A stretch of 64,000 bases of DNA from Acidobacteria bacterium RIFCSPLOWO2_02_FULL_65_29 (GCA_001767435.1 MEKT01000191.1:75111-139110), one strand, 5' to 3'; numbered from the stretch's first letter, positions 39,357 through 48,239 are shown. Numbers and translations: made by a program. The notes: generated by a model not told the origin, from the letters alone.

Positions 39357-41425
39357 GGCTGACCCGTTGCCGCAGACGCCAGAGGCGCGCGGCCGAGCAC
39401 CAGGAGGCAGGGAGCGGCATCGGCATCGTCTAAGAGCGCGCCGGGCAGCGGATCCTGCGACACCACCACACCGTCGCCGGCGATGCGCGCCGAGAGCCCT
39501 CGCTTGACGAGCGCCCCTATCGCATCACGCGCGCTCAGACCGCGCAGGTCCGGCATCGTGCCCGGGCGTCCGTCGGCGACCAGACTCACCACGGGAGAAT
39601 CGCCGGCGGCCGCCGACAGCGGCTGCGGATCGGCAGGCCCCTGCCGCATGACCAGCACGGGCGGTGCCGGATCGACGGTCGGCGCAATGCCCAGGTGCCG
39701 CAACGCCGACTCGGCGATGCGCCTGAAAATCGGCGCCGACACCGGACCGCCGAAATAGCGATGGGGACCGTGTGGCGAATCGATGACCACGATGATGGCC
39801 AGCGCCGGATCGCGCGAGGGCAGAAAACCCACAAACGACGCGTTGTAGTCGGACTCCGAGTAGCGGCCGTTGACGAGCCTGGCGGCCGTGCCCGTTTTAC
39901 CGGCAATCGTGTAGCCCGCGATCTTTGCCGCCGTCCCCGTGCCGTGCTCGACAACGCCTTCCATGATGGTCGCGAGCGTCGCCGCTGTGTCCGCGCTGAT
40001 CGAGCGGCGCACGACTCTGGGCTGCACGACATAGCGGCGCCCGTCGCGATACGCCGCGCGAACGACGCGCGGCTCGACGTACTCGCCCCCGTTGGCGATC
40101 GCCGCGGCAGCCGCCACCATCTGCAGCGGCGTGACCCCGACCTGGTAGCCGATCGACACGTGCGCCAGCGCGCCGGCGGTCCAGTTCGAGGGATTCCACA
40201 CGATGCCCGGGCTCTCCCCCGGAAAATCTCGCGACACCGGCCGTCCAAAGCCGAAACGCTGCACGTACTGGCCCAGGCGGGCGGCGCCAACCTGGAGCCC
40301 GATTTTGATCGCGCCGACGTTGCTCGAATCCGCGATGACCTCGCTGAAACTCAGAACGCCGTGATTCGACGTGTCGTGCACCGTCGCCGAATCCACGCGG
40401 ATGTAGCCCGGGCTCGTGTCGATCTGCGCGTCGATCGGGACCACGCGGCCCTCGATGGCCGCCGCCGCCGTGACGAGCTTGAAGGTGGAGCCGGGCTCGT
40501 ACAGATCCTGAACGGCTCGATTCCTTCGCTCGACCTCCTCCGATTCGCGATAGGCGTTGGGGTTGAACGTGGGTTCATTGGCCATCGCCAGAATCTCCCC
40601 CGTCCGGGGATTCACGACGATGGCGCTCCCGCCCGCGGCGCGATTCTCGAGAACGCCCGCGCGCAACTCGCGCTCCGCGATGTGCTGCAGGTACTGATCG
40701 ATCGTCAGCTCGATCGATGAGCCCGAGGTCGGCGGCCGCTCGACGCTGTTGAACGCGTGACGGCGCGCGTCGGTGTTGACGAGCACGCTGCCGTCTTTGC
40801 CGCGGATCTGCGTGTCGTAGGCGAACTCGATCCCGTTGAGCCCCTTGTTGTCGACTCCCACGTAGCCCACCAGATGGGCCGCGAGCTCTTTGTTGGGGTA
40901 GAACCGCTTCGTCTCCTTGACGAAGCCGACGCCCTCGAGGCCGAGCGCTTCGACGCGCTTGGCGTCATCGGGCGCAATCTGCCGGCGGACCCAGGCGAAC
41001 TGATTGCGTTTCTGGAATCGTTCGAGGAACGCCTGGCGTTCACGCTCCGTGCAGTCGCCGAAGGCGCCGCACAGCCTCGCGATCGTGCCAGGGGCATCGT
41101 CGATGGCCGACGGGACCGCGTAGATCGAATCGGCATCGGCGCTCGTCGCGAGCACCCGTCCATGCCGGTCGACGATGTCTCCGCGCTTGCCGGGCACCGG
41201 CCTCCGCCGCATGTACTGTCGCTCGGATCGCTCGGCGAGCTCGTCGCGCGCCACGACCTGCAGATAGACCAGCCGCGACTCGATCGCGATGGCCCACAGT
41301 GCGAAGAGGCCGGCGGCGACGCGAACGCGCCTTTGAAACGTGATGCGCCAGTCGGACCCCGGAACCCCGGCGCCGCCAGACGTGGGGCCCTCGCGCCTGC
41401 ACACGCGCCGCAAGTAGTCGATCAC
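39353..41425 (-). CDS. ftsI: Septal peptidoglycan transpeptidase FtsI (class B PBP) with PASTA domain
   Basis: FtsI cross-links septal peptidoglycan. It has an N-terminal transmembrane helix near 33-50 (VAAGLFALWAIAIESRLVYL) and a PBP dimer domain (RRPVPGKRGDIVDRHGRVLA). The transpeptidase active site reads YEPGSTFKLVTA (Ser of SXXK), ADSSNVGAI (SXN) and AGKTGTAARL (KTG). A single PASTA domain lies near 620-680 (TMPDLRGLSARDAIGALVKR). PASTA domains are usual in Gram-positive and some acidobacterial enzymes. At 690 residues it is complete. The GTG start overlaps ftsL (GTGA). Confidence 0.97.
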   Translation of the reverse strand: MIDYLRRVCRREGPTSGGAGVPGSDWRITFQRRVRVAAGLFALWAIAIESRLVYLQVVARDELAERSERQYMRRRPVPGKRGDIVDRHGRVLATSADADSIYAVPSAIDDAPGTIARLCGAFGDCTERERQAFLERFQKRNQFAWVRRQIAPDDAKRVEALGLEGVGFVKETKRFYPNKELAAHLVGYVGVDNKGLNGIEFAYDTQIRGKDGSVLVNTDARRHAFNSVERPPTSGSSIELTIDQYLQHIAERELRAGVLENRAAGGSAIVVNPRTGEILAMANEPTFNPNAYRESEEVERRNRAVQDLYEPGSTFKLVTAAAAIEGRVVPIDAQIDTSPGYIRVDSATVHDTSNHGVLSFSEVIADSSNVGAIKIGLQVGAARLGQYVQRFGFGRPVSRDFPGESPGIVWNPSNWTAGALAHVSIGYQVGVTPLQMVAAAAAIANGGEYVEPRVVRAAYRDGRRYVVQPRVVRRSISADTAATLATIMEGVVEHGTGTAAKIAGYTIAGKTGTAARLVNGRYSESDYNASFVGFLPSRDPALAIIVVIDSPHGPHRYFGGPVSAPIFRRIAESALRHLGIAPTVDPAPPVLVMRQGPADPQPLSAAAGDSPVVSLVADGRPGTMPDLRGLSARDAIGALVKRGLSARIAGDGVVVSQDPLPGALLDDADAAPCLLVLGRAPLASAATGQP

Positions 41426-41811
41426 CGGCGTGCGACTATGGACGCGTCGGGCGGCTGGGCCGGCACCACGCGCTCGATGACGATTGCTTCCTCGCCCTTC
41501 GGCGCCACCAGGTGCAGCGTCTCGGTGGCAAGCGCCTCGATGCGTTTCGGCGACCGCAGGGTTTCGATCTCGAGCCGAAGGTGCCGGGCTTCCTCTTCTG
41601 CGGCGGCGCGCTCGCGCTGCATGTGCTCCACCTCGTAGCCGTGCCTGAGCAGGTAGAAATGCTCTGTTGCCCAGAACAGCAGCATCAGCACCAGGAAGCC
41701 CGCAACGCCCACCGACCTCCAGAGCTCCCGGTGCCGCGTCTCGTCCACCTCCCGTACGATCGGGTTGTTGCGAACGTCCTGTCGGATGGCGTATTCGAAG
41801 GCCTCAGGCAT
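41422..41811 (-). CDS. ftsL: Cell division protein FtsL-like
   Basis: This 129-residue bitopic protein has a short cytoplasmic N-terminus, one transmembrane helix near 32-50 (VGVAGFLVLMLLFWATEHFY) and a coiled coil (MQRERAAAEEEARHLRLEIE). FtsL has little sequence conservation; the assignment rests on topology, size and position between rsmH and ftsI. It would pair with an FtsB-like protein and FtsQ. Confidence 0.88.
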   Translation of the reverse strand: MPEAFEYAIRQDVRNNPIVREVDETRHRELWRSVGVAGFLVLMLLFWATEHFYLLRHGYEVEHMQRERAAAEEEARHLRLEIETLRSPKRIEALATETLHLVAPKGEEAIVIERVVPAQPPDASIVARR

Positions 41812-41868
41812 TGTTCACCTCGCGCGGGGGCCCGCCCCCACGCCAGACGCGCCGGCCTCTGCCGGCAG
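41812..41868. other. rsmH-ftsL spacer with GC hairpin
   Basis: The 57-bp gap holds GGGGGCCCGCCCCC (41827-41840), a GC-rich palindrome, and GCCGGCCTCTGCCGGC (41850-41865). There is no T-run; the hairpins may slow or stabilise the dcw transcript. Confidence 0.5.
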
Positions 41869-42756
41869 TCAAGCGACGCGCTCCGCTGCCCGCAGCTTCG
41901 CGCTACGCGCGCGCGGGTTGTGCTCCACTTCGCTCGCGCCCGGCACGACGGGCTTCTTCGTGAGCACCGCGAGGCTGGCGTCGGTGCCGGCGGCCAGCGC
42001 ACGCAGCGTGTGTTTGACGATGCGGTCTTCGAGCGAGTGAAACGTAATAACCACCAGCCTCGCGCCCCTGCGCAGCCGGCGCGCGGCAGCCTCGAGAAAT
42101 CGATCGAGCCCCTCGAGCTCGCGGTTCAACCAGATACGGAGCGCCTGAAACGTACGCGTCGCCGGATCGATGCGCTGGTACCCGCGGCGGGGAACTGCGC
42201 GCCGAACAATCGCCGCCAGGCGCCCGGTCGTGGCGATCGGCTCCGCCCTCCGCGCAACGACGATCGCTCGCGCCACGCGGCGCGAGAACCGCTCCTCGCC
42301 GTACTTGTAAATCGCGTCGGCCAGCTCCTGTTCCGTCGAGCGCGATACGATGTCCGCCGCCGTCTCGCCCATCGTCGTATCCATGCGCATGTCGAGCGGC
42401 TCGTCGCGCTGAAAGCTGAAACCGCGGTTTGGCCCGTCGAGCTGCAACGAGGACACACCGAGATCGGCGAGCGCGCCGTCGACGACCTGAATGCCCCGCG
42501 CGTCGAGGATCGCGTCGAGCATCCGAAAGTCGGCGTGCACCAGCTCGACCTTGTCTCCCCAGGACGCGAGCGCCGCTCCGGCGGCTGTGAGCGCCGCAGG
42601 ATCGCGATCGAGGCCAATCACGCGGGTCGCTCCGCCTTCGAGCAGCGCGCGCGTGTGGCCGCCCAGCCCGATCGTGCAATCGACGAACAGCCCCCCGCGC
42701 CCGGGCTGCAGGTACTGCAGGGCCTCGGCCGTCAGCACCGGCACATGCCCGATCAA
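41869..42756 (-). CDS. rsmH: 16S rRNA (cytosine(1402)-N(4))-methyltransferase RsmH
   Basis: RsmH (MraW) methylates C1402 in the ribosomal P site. The motifs are GHVPVLTAEALQYLQPG, the SAM loop VDCTIGLGGHTRALLEGG, DGALADLGVSSLQLDGPNRG (ADLGVSS box) and TFQALRIWLNRELEGLDRFL. At 295 residues it is normal. It starts with TTG 42756, overlapping the mraZ stop as TTGA, so it is coupled to the repressor gene. Confidence 0.97.
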   Translation of the reverse strand: MIGHVPVLTAEALQYLQPGRGGLFVDCTIGLGGHTRALLEGGATRVIGLDRDPAALTAAGAALASWGDKVELVHADFRMLDAILDARGIQVVDGALADLGVSSLQLDGPNRGFSFQRDEPLDMRMDTTMGETAADIVSRSTEQELADAIYKYGEERFSRRVARAIVVARRAEPIATTGRLAAIVRRAVPRRGYQRIDPATRTFQALRIWLNRELEGLDRFLEAAARRLRRGARLVVITFHSLEDRIVKHTLRALAAGTDASLAVLTKKPVVPGASEVEHNPRARSAKLRAAERVA

Positions 42757-43193
42757 ATGCCGAACTCCGACAGAGCGCGCGCATCGTCGTCGGTATACGG
42801 CTCGCGCTGCATCTTCGTGAGGAAGCGATCGTGGTTCCAGACATCGAGGCAGCTGACCTGACCGAGCACGTCCACGTCGCCGGTCATCGTGGCGGAGTCC
42901 CGCAGGCGAACGGGGATGATCACGCGGCCTTGCGCGTCCAGTTCCGCCGCCTGCCCGAAATAGTTCACGCGATCGAGGAAGCGGAGTCGCGAGGGATGGG
43001 TCGACGGCATGGCGCCGAGCTTTTGCTCGAGCTCGATCCAGACCGGCATCGGGTAGATGCGGACAAACTCGCCCGACACGCTCGTGAGGAACAGCTCACG
43101 ACCGTACTGGCTTTCGAGCAGGGACCGAAAGGCGTTGGGCACCTTGAGTCGTCCCTTGTCATCGATACGCGCGGGCGAGTTGCCTCTAAACAC
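42753..43193 (-). CDS. mraZ: Transcriptional regulator MraZ
   Basis: MraZ is the dcw repressor, a ring-forming protein with two SpoVT/AbrB-like repeats. The first is GNSPARIDDKGRLKVPNAFR; the second is AELDAQGRVIIPVRLRDSAT. The 146 residues match the family. It is the first gene of the cluster, with its own boxes and a strong promoter just upstream, so autoregulation is expected. Confidence 0.97.
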   Translation of the reverse strand: MFRGNSPARIDDKGRLKVPNAFRSLLESQYGRELFLTSVSGEFVRIYPMPVWIELEQKLGAMPSTHPSRLRFLDRVNYFGQAAELDAQGRVIIPVRLRDSATMTGDVDVLGQVSCLDVWNHDRFLTKMQREPYTDDDARALSEFGI

Positions 43194-43203
43194 TCAGAGT
43201 TAC

Positions 43204-43228
43204 TCCACTTTCATCCACAATTTTCCAC
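43204..43228 (-). promoter_or_regulatory. MraZ operator: three GTGGA boxes at 10-bp spacing
   Basis: On the minus strand GTGGA occurs three times, each separated by exactly 5 nt. MraZ is known to bind GTGGG-like repeats with 5-nt spacers upstream of mraZ. The boxes lie 11-35 nt before the mraZ ATG and cover the predicted transcription start. Confidence 0.88.
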
Positions 43229-43232
43229 CGAA

Positions 43233-43261
43233 ATAGTAGGGGACGGCCAGCGGGATGTCAA
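43233..43261 (-). promoter_or_regulatory. Sigma-70 promoter of the dcw cluster
   Basis: TTGACA (43261-43256), an exact 17-nt spacer, and TACTAT (43238-43233) on the minus strand. It is the best sigma-70 promoter in the window. The start would fall near 43226, inside the MraZ boxes. Confidence 0.92.
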
Positions 43262-43298
43262 GGCACAAAACTCAGCCCGTCAGTAAGTTAGTCCGTGG

Positions 43299-43304
43299 TA
43301 CGAT
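43299..43304 (+). promoter_or_regulatory. Candidate -10 element (TACGAT) of ychF
   Basis: TACGAT ends 12 nt before the ychF ATG. The gene has no Shine-Dalgarno. Confidence 0.3.
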
Positions 43305-43316
43305 GCCGGGTTTGCC

Positions 43317-44426
43317 ATGCTCAGGGCGGCCCTCGTGGGGTTCGGATCAAGCGGGAAAACCACCCTCTTTCAGCTGATGACCAGCGCGCGGGAAACGGCC
43401 CGGCCGGCCCACGGCAAGGGCGAGACCTCGATTGGCATCTCGAAGGTCCCAGACGCCCGCCTCGACCGGCTGACTGCCTTGTACAACCCGAAAAAGCGGG
43501 TGCCGGCGACCGTGGAATTCACCGATCTGGCGGCCGCTGGACAGAGCGGGGGGGTCAAGGCGCTCGTGGATGTCGCGGCGTACAAGAATGCCGACGCGCT
43601 CGTGCACGTGCTGCGCGCGTTTCACGATCCGGCGGTCACCCACCCGTCTGGTTCCGTCGATCCTGCGCGGGATGCGCAAACGATGGAGGAGGAGCTCATC
43701 CTGGCCGACCTCGGAGTGGCGGAGCGCCGGCTCGAGCGGCTCGAGAAGGACCTGAAGAAAGTGCGGACTCCCGAGCTCGAACGCGAACGGGACGTTGTCA
43801 CCGTGTGCAGAGCGGCTCTCGAGGAAGGACGGCCGCTCCGAGCGCTCGACCTGAAGGGCGAGGACCTGAAGCGGCTCCGCGGATTTCAGTTTCTCTCGGC
43901 GAAGCCGCTGCTCGTGGTCATCAATCTCGACGAGGGTGCGTTGTCAACAGGCGGGGAGGCGGCGACGCGAATCGAACGGGCAGCCGAGGCGACGGGCCTG
44001 ACGAAGTTCCTCACCCGGGCGGCGACAGCCGCCGTGGCGGTCTGCGCGAAAATCGAGCTGGAAATCAGCCGGCTCGAGCCGCCGGACGCGGCGGCGTTTC
44101 TCGCCGATCTCGGTCTAGCGGAATCTGGGCTGGATCGGGTCATTCGCGCCAGCTACGATCTCCTCGGGTATATTTCATTCTTCACGGTCGGAGAGGACGA
44201 GTGCCGCGCGTGGTCGATTCCACGCGCCACGCCGGCGCAGCTCGCGGCGGGCGAAATCCACAGCGACATCGCCCGCGGCTTCATCCGAGCCGAGGTCGTG
44301 ACCTACGACGCGCTCGTCGGCCGCGGATCGATGGCGGCCTGCCGCGACCGCGGCGAGGTCCGGCTCGAGGGCAAGGAATACGTTGTCGAGGACGGCGACA
44401 TCATCAACTTCCGGTTTGCCACGTAA
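43317..44426 (+). CDS. ychF: YchF/OLA1-family GTPase/ATPase
   Basis: This Obg-related P-loop NTPase binds ribosomes and often prefers ATP. The sequence shows G1 ALVGFGSSGKTTLFQLM, a NxxE (VVINLDEG) instead of NKxD, which is the YchF hallmark, a helical coiled-coil insert (EEELILADLGVAERRLERLE), and a C-terminal TGS domain (GYISFFTVGEDECRAWSIPR, IHSDIARGFIRAEVV). At 369 residues it is normal. It is divergent from the dcw promoter across 123 bp, so regulation might be shared. Confidence 0.93.
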   Translation: MLRAALVGFGSSGKTTLFQLMTSARETARPAHGKGETSIGISKVPDARLDRLTALYNPKKRVPATVEFTDLAAAGQSGGVKALVDVAAYKNADALVHVLRAFHDPAVTHPSGSVDPARDAQTMEEELILADLGVAERRLERLEKDLKKVRTPELERERDVVTVCRAALEEGRPLRALDLKGEDLKRLRGFQFLSAKPLLVVINLDEGALSTGGEAATRIERAAEATGLTKFLTRAATAAVAVCAKIELEISRLEPPDAAAFLADLGLAESGLDRVIRASYDLLGYISFFTVGEDECRAWSIPRATPAQLAAGEIHSDIARGFIRAEVVTYDALVGRGSMAACRDRGEVRLEGKEYVVEDGDIINFRFAT

Positions 44427-44432
44427 GGGATA

Positions 44433-45182
44433 GTGGGGACGCCGTTCGTGACGGCGATCGTCGTCATCCCGACCTACAACGAACGCGCGAACCTGCCCGT
44501 CCTCGTCGAGGCGCTGATGCAGCAGGCCGGCGTGCGCGTGCTCGTCGTCGACGACGGCTCACCGGACGGCACGGGCGGCGTTGCGGAGGAGCTGACCCAG
44601 CGCTATGCGGGGCGCGTGGAGGTGATGCATCGGACCGGCCGGCGCGGGCTCGGGCGTTCGTACATCGACGGGATCACGAGAGCGCTGGGCGAGAGGGTCG
44701 ACCTCATCTGTCAGATGGACGCGGATCTCTCGCACGATCCGCGGCACCTGCCAGCGCTGATGGCCGCGACGTCGGGAGCGGACGTGGTGCTCGGCTCGCG
44801 CTACGTGACTGGCGGCGCCATCGTCAACTGGCCCGCGCGCCGCCGCCTGCTCAGTCGCTTCGCGAACATCTACATCCGTGCGGTCACGCAGCTCGGCGTG
44901 CACGACTGCACGACCGGCTATCGCTGCTGGCGCCGCGCGGCGCTCGCCTCGTTGCCGCTCGATCGGTTCTTCTCGGACGGCTACTCATTTCTCGTGGAGA
45001 TGCTGTTTGTGGCCGCGCGCCGCGGCTGCCGGATCGCCGAAGTGCCGATTACCTTCGTGGAGCGGCGCGAGGGCGAGTCGAAGGTCTCGCGCGCCGTGCT
45101 GTTCGAGTCGGCCATCACGCCGTGGCGGCTCGTCGCGGACCCCGACCTCTCGCGCAAAACGCCGCCCGACGCCCGGGGTTGA
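44433..45182 (+). CDS. GT2 glycosyltransferase, polyprenol-phosphate mannosyltransferase-like
   Basis: The 249-residue protein has the GT-A pattern VVIPTYNERANLPVLVEAL, VLVVDDGSPDGTGGVAEEL, the DXD motif QMDADLSHDP and TTGYRCWRRAAL. This matches dolichol/polyprenol-phosphate mannose synthases, which load a sugar on a lipid carrier for surface glycans. There is no membrane anchor. The GTG 44433 start lies 6 bp after ychF; GTG 44448 is an alternative. It begins a run of glycan genes. Confidence 0.9.
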   Translation: MGTPFVTAIVVIPTYNERANLPVLVEALMQQAGVRVLVVDDGSPDGTGGVAEELTQRYAGRVEVMHRTGRRGLGRSYIDGITRALGERVDLICQMDADLSHDPRHLPALMAATSGADVVLGSRYVTGGAIVNWPARRRLLSRFANIYIRAVTQLGVHDCTTGYRCWRRAALASLPLDRFFSDGYSFLVEMLFVAARRGCRIAEVPITFVERREGESKVSRAVLFESAITPWRLVADPDLSRKTPPDARG

Positions 45183-45216
45183 GTCTTTTTCATGCTATGG
45201 TTGAGCACTTTTTCCC

Positions 45217-46023
45217 ATGTCAACCCCGCGCGGGTCGAAGCCTCCAAGCCTGAGTGTTTTTTTCCCGGCCTACAACGACAGCGGCACCATCGCCAGCATG
45301 GTGATCCGCGTGGTCAGGACCGCGGCCGAGCTGACACCCGACTTCGAAGTCATCGTGGTCGACGATGGCAGCGCCGATGGCACGGCGCAGATTGCCGATG
45401 AGCTCGCGCGGACGTACCCCCAGGTGCGCGCCGTCCACCATCCGCGAAATCGCGACTACGGTGCAGCCCTGCAGACGGGGTTTCGCTCGGCCACCAAGGA
45501 GCTGATTTTCTACACCGACGGCGATGCGCAGTACGATCCGACCGAGCTGGCCTCGTTGTGGTCCGCCCTGACGCCTGAGGCCGGCATGGTGAACGGCTAC
45601 AAGATCAGCCGCTCCGATCCGCCGCATCGCATCGTCATTGGACGCATCTACCACTACACCGTCAGCATCCTGTTCGGGCTGAGGCTGCGCGACGTCGATT
45701 GCGACTTCCGTCTGATGCGCCGGGCGATTTTCGACCGGATCAATCTCGAGAAAACGAGCGGCATCATCTGCGTCGAGATGATGAAGAAGATTCAGGACGC
45801 CGGTTTCCCGATCGTGGAAGTGCCGGTCCACCACTACCACCGGGCGTTCGGGCGGTCGGAATTCTTCAATGTTCGGCGGTTGTTCAGGGTCGCCAAGGAC
45901 CTGCTGATCCTGTGGCTCGCCCTGGTCGTCCGCCGCGAGCACCTCCGCCCGGGGCTGACCCCGCTGACCCAGACGGCGGCCGACCCGGCCAATCGCGTCT
46001 ATCCCACCCCACCGCGGACGTGA
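45217..46023 (+). CDS. GT2 glycosyltransferase, DPM1/GtrB-like
   Basis: A second GT-A enzyme (268 residues) with LSVFFPAYNDSGTIASMVIR, VIVVDDGSADGTAQIADELA, DXD in FYTDGDAQYDP and DVDCDFRLMRRAIF. It is related to lipid-linked sugar synthases and undecaprenyl-phosphate glycosyltransferases. A hydrophobic stretch near 226-236 (LLILWLALVV) could sit in the membrane surface. The tail LRPGLTPLTQTAADP is encoded by a GACCCC repeat like that ending yggS. Its TGA overlaps the next GTG (GTGA). Confidence 0.9.
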   Translation: MSTPRGSKPPSLSVFFPAYNDSGTIASMVIRVVRTAAELTPDFEVIVVDDGSADGTAQIADELARTYPQVRAVHHPRNRDYGAALQTGFRSATKELIFYTDGDAQYDPTELASLWSALTPEAGMVNGYKISRSDPPHRIVIGRIYHYTVSILFGLRLRDVDCDFRLMRRAIFDRINLEKTSGIICVEMMKKIQDAGFPIVEVPVHHYHRAFGRSEFFNVRRLFRVAKDLLILWLALVVRREHLRPGLTPLTQTAADPANRVYPTPPRT

Positions 46024-47048
46024 CCGAGGACCATCTCGCGTTCTACCAGGGCCGCAAGGTGATGATCACGGGCGGTCTGGGCTTCATCGGCAGCAACCTC
46101 GCTCGCCGGCTCGTCGGCCTTGGCGCCGACGTCCTGCTGGTCGATTCGCTCATCCCCGACTACGGCAGCAACCTGTTCAACATCGACGGGATTGAGGATC
46201 GCGTGCACGTGAACGTCGCCGACGTGCGCCAGCAAAGCACGATGAACTACCTCGTGAAGGACTGCGAGGTCATCTTCAACCTCGCCGGCCAGGTCAGCCA
46301 CATCGACAGCATGCGCGATCCGTACGCGGATCTCGAGATCAACTGCCGCGGCCAACTGACGCTTCTCGAGGCGTGCCGCTATAACAACCCTGGGACGAAA
46401 GTGGTGTACGCCGGCACTCGGCAGGTGTACGGCCGGCCCGATTCACTGCCCGTGACCGAGTTGCACCTCGTACGGCCGACCGACGTGAACGGCATCAATA
46501 AAGCCGCCGGAGAGTACTACCACCTCGTCTACAACAACGTGTTCGGCATTCGCGCGTGCTCGCTGCGCCTGACCAACGTCTACGGACCGCGGCAGCTGAT
46601 CAAGCACGACCGCCAGGGCTTCATCGCGTGGTTCGTCCGGCTCGCCATCGAGGGCCAGACGATCCAGATCTACGGCGACGGCTCCCAGCGCCGCGACTTC
46701 GTCTTCGTCGACGATGCGGTCGACGCATTCGTTCGGGCGGGCGCCGACGACGTGTGCAATGGCGAGGTGTTCAACGTCGGGGGGAGCGAGCCCATGAGCC
46801 ATCGCGATCTGTCGGCGCTGCTCGTCGAGATCGCCGGTTCGGGCCGCGTCGAGTACATTCCCTGGCCCCCGGAGAAGAAGGCTATCGACATCGGCGACTT
46901 CTACGCCGACTCGTCGAAGTTCACCGTCGACACCGGGTGGACGCCGTCGGTCGCGCTTCGGGACGGCCTCGAACGGACCGTCGCGTTCTACCGCCGGCAC
47001 TGGGACCGTTACGTCGATCCGCCCGGCCGCGCCGGGGGGCGCGCGTGA
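46020..47048 (+). CDS. NAD-dependent nucleotide-sugar epimerase/dehydratase (extended SDR)
   Basis: The Rossmann motif is MITGGLGFIGSNLARRL, then GQVSHIDSMRDPYADLEINC and a C-terminal sugar-binding half (YGDGSQRRDFVFVDDAVDAF). The usual YXXXK catalytic pair reads NGINK: Asn where Tyr is expected, in DVNGINKAAGEYYHLVYNN. That points to a subfamily with changed chemistry, or with the general base elsewhere. At 342 residues it is full length. It is coupled by GTGA to genes on both sides, so its product probably feeds the adjacent DegT aminotransferase. Confidence 0.88.
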   Translation: MTEDHLAFYQGRKVMITGGLGFIGSNLARRLVGLGADVLLVDSLIPDYGSNLFNIDGIEDRVHVNVADVRQQSTMNYLVKDCEVIFNLAGQVSHIDSMRDPYADLEINCRGQLTLLEACRYNNPGTKVVYAGTRQVYGRPDSLPVTELHLVRPTDVNGINKAAGEYYHLVYNNVFGIRACSLRLTNVYGPRQLIKHDRQGFIAWFVRLAIEGQTIQIYGDGSQRRDFVFVDDAVDAFVRAGADDVCNGEVFNVGGSEPMSHRDLSALLVEIAGSGRVEYIPWPPEKKAIDIGDFYADSSKFTVDTGWTPSVALRDGLERTVAFYRRHWDRYVDPPGRAGGRA

Positions 47049-48154
47049 CCTGCCCGTCGATCCCGTTCACGTCACTGGTTCCGCGCGAGGACGCGGCCGA
47101 CGTGCGTGCGGCGATCGACCGCGTGGTCGCGAGCGGGTGGTTCGTGCTCGGTCCGGAGGTCGACGCGTTCGAAACCGAGTTCGCCGCCGCGTCGGGCGCC
47201 GCGCGCGCCGTCGGCACCGGCAACGGCACCGACGCGATCGCGCTGGCGCTGCGGGCGCTCGGCATCGGGCCCGGTGACGAAGTGATCACGACCGCCCTGT
47301 CGGCGGCCTACACCGCTTTGGCGGTGCTGATGGCGGGGGCGAGGCCGGTCTTCGCGGACATCGCCCCCGCCCGTTTGACCATCGACCCCGAGGCCGTGAG
47401 TGCCGCCGTCACACCGCGCACACGGGCCATCGTGCCGGTGCATCTGTACGGACAGGCCGCCGATATGGACGCGATCGCGCGCGTCGCGTCACGCCACCAT
47501 CTGGCGATTGTGGAGGACTGCTGCCAGGCCCACCTCGCCACCGCGCGTGGCCGGGCGGTTGGCACCATGGGCGCGGCCGGCGCCTTCAGTTTCTACCCCA
47601 CCAAGAACCTCGGCGCGCTCGGCGACGGCGGCGCGATCGTGACGAGCGATCGCCAGCTGGCCGATCGTCTCGTCCGGCTGCGCAACGGGGGACAAACCGA
47701 TCGCTACCGGCACCAGGAGCCCGGCGTGAACTCGAGGCTGGACGAGATGCAGGCCGCGATCCTGCGCGCTCGCCTGCCACGGCTCGCGGCGTGGACGGAG
47801 CGCCGCCGATCGCTGGCGGGCGCGTATCGAACAGCGCTCGCCGGCGCGCGGGTCGAGGTGCCGCCCGCCGCCGATCCCGGACACGTTTATCACCTCTTCG
47901 TCGTCCAAGCGCCGCGCCGCGGAGGCGACGATCGTCGCGCCGCGCTGCAGCAGCACCTGAAGGCGCAGGGCATCGAGACGCTCGTGCACTATCCCATCCC
48001 CATTCCACGGCAACCCGCCATGGCGGGCTCGGGCCCGGCCGACTGCCCGCGCGCGGCGGCCGCGTGCGACGCCGTGCTGTCGCTCCCACTTCATCCGGGC
48101 TTGACCGACGGTGAACTGGCCGACGTCGCAGCCGCGGTGCACGAGTTTCAGTAG
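47045..48154 (+). CDS. DegT/DnrJ/EryC1-family PLP sugar aminotransferase
   Basis: The family aminates keto sugars on nucleotide carriers. The motifs are IPFTSLVPREDAADVRAAID, FVLGPEVDAFETEFAA, GTGNGTDAIALALRALGIGP, the PLP lysine in FSFYPTKNLGALGDGGAI, and NSRLDEMQAAILRARL. The 369-residue length is typical. The GTG start overlaps the SDR gene. The exact sugar cannot be told from sequence; with the SDRs and GT2 enzymes it indicates an amino-sugar in a surface polysaccharide. Confidence 0.92.
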   Translation: MTCPSIPFTSLVPREDAADVRAAIDRVVASGWFVLGPEVDAFETEFAAASGAARAVGTGNGTDAIALALRALGIGPGDEVITTALSAAYTALAVLMAGARPVFADIAPARLTIDPEAVSAAVTPRTRAIVPVHLYGQAADMDAIARVASRHHLAIVEDCCQAHLATARGRAVGTMGAAGAFSFYPTKNLGALGDGGAIVTSDRQLADRLVRLRNGGQTDRYRHQEPGVNSRLDEMQAAILRARLPRLAAWTERRRSLAGAYRTALAGARVEVPPAADPGHVYHLFVVQAPRRGGDDRRAALQQHLKAQGIETLVHYPIPIPRQPAMAGSGPADCPRAAAACDAVLSLPLHPGLTDGELADVAAAVHEFQ

Positions 48155-48239
48155 CGAACGTCGAATGTGCGCCGTCGAACACCGAGAACGTCGAACGTAG
48201 AGAACGTCGAACGCAGAACGTAGAACACAGAACGTAGAG
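48155..48239. repeat. Heptamer word array (GAACGTC/GAACGTA)
   Basis: GAACGTC, GAACGTA, GAACGCA and GAACACA units are mixed with GAGAACGTC nonamers (7+2), all direct. It starts right after the DegT stop codon. The following gene has its own GGAGG Shine-Dalgarno (48244-48248) outside the array. Confidence 0.8.

Noticed and set aside
42753-43193. MraZ as a second antitoxin-type AbrB protein
   Set aside because: It has two AbrB-like repeats, the MraZ length and its own boxes at the head of dcw; no toxin partner is present.
43256-43316. Promoter of ychF shared symmetrically with the dcw promoter
   Set aside because: Only a weak TACGAT is visible for ychF and no matching -35; shared control is not supported beyond proximity.
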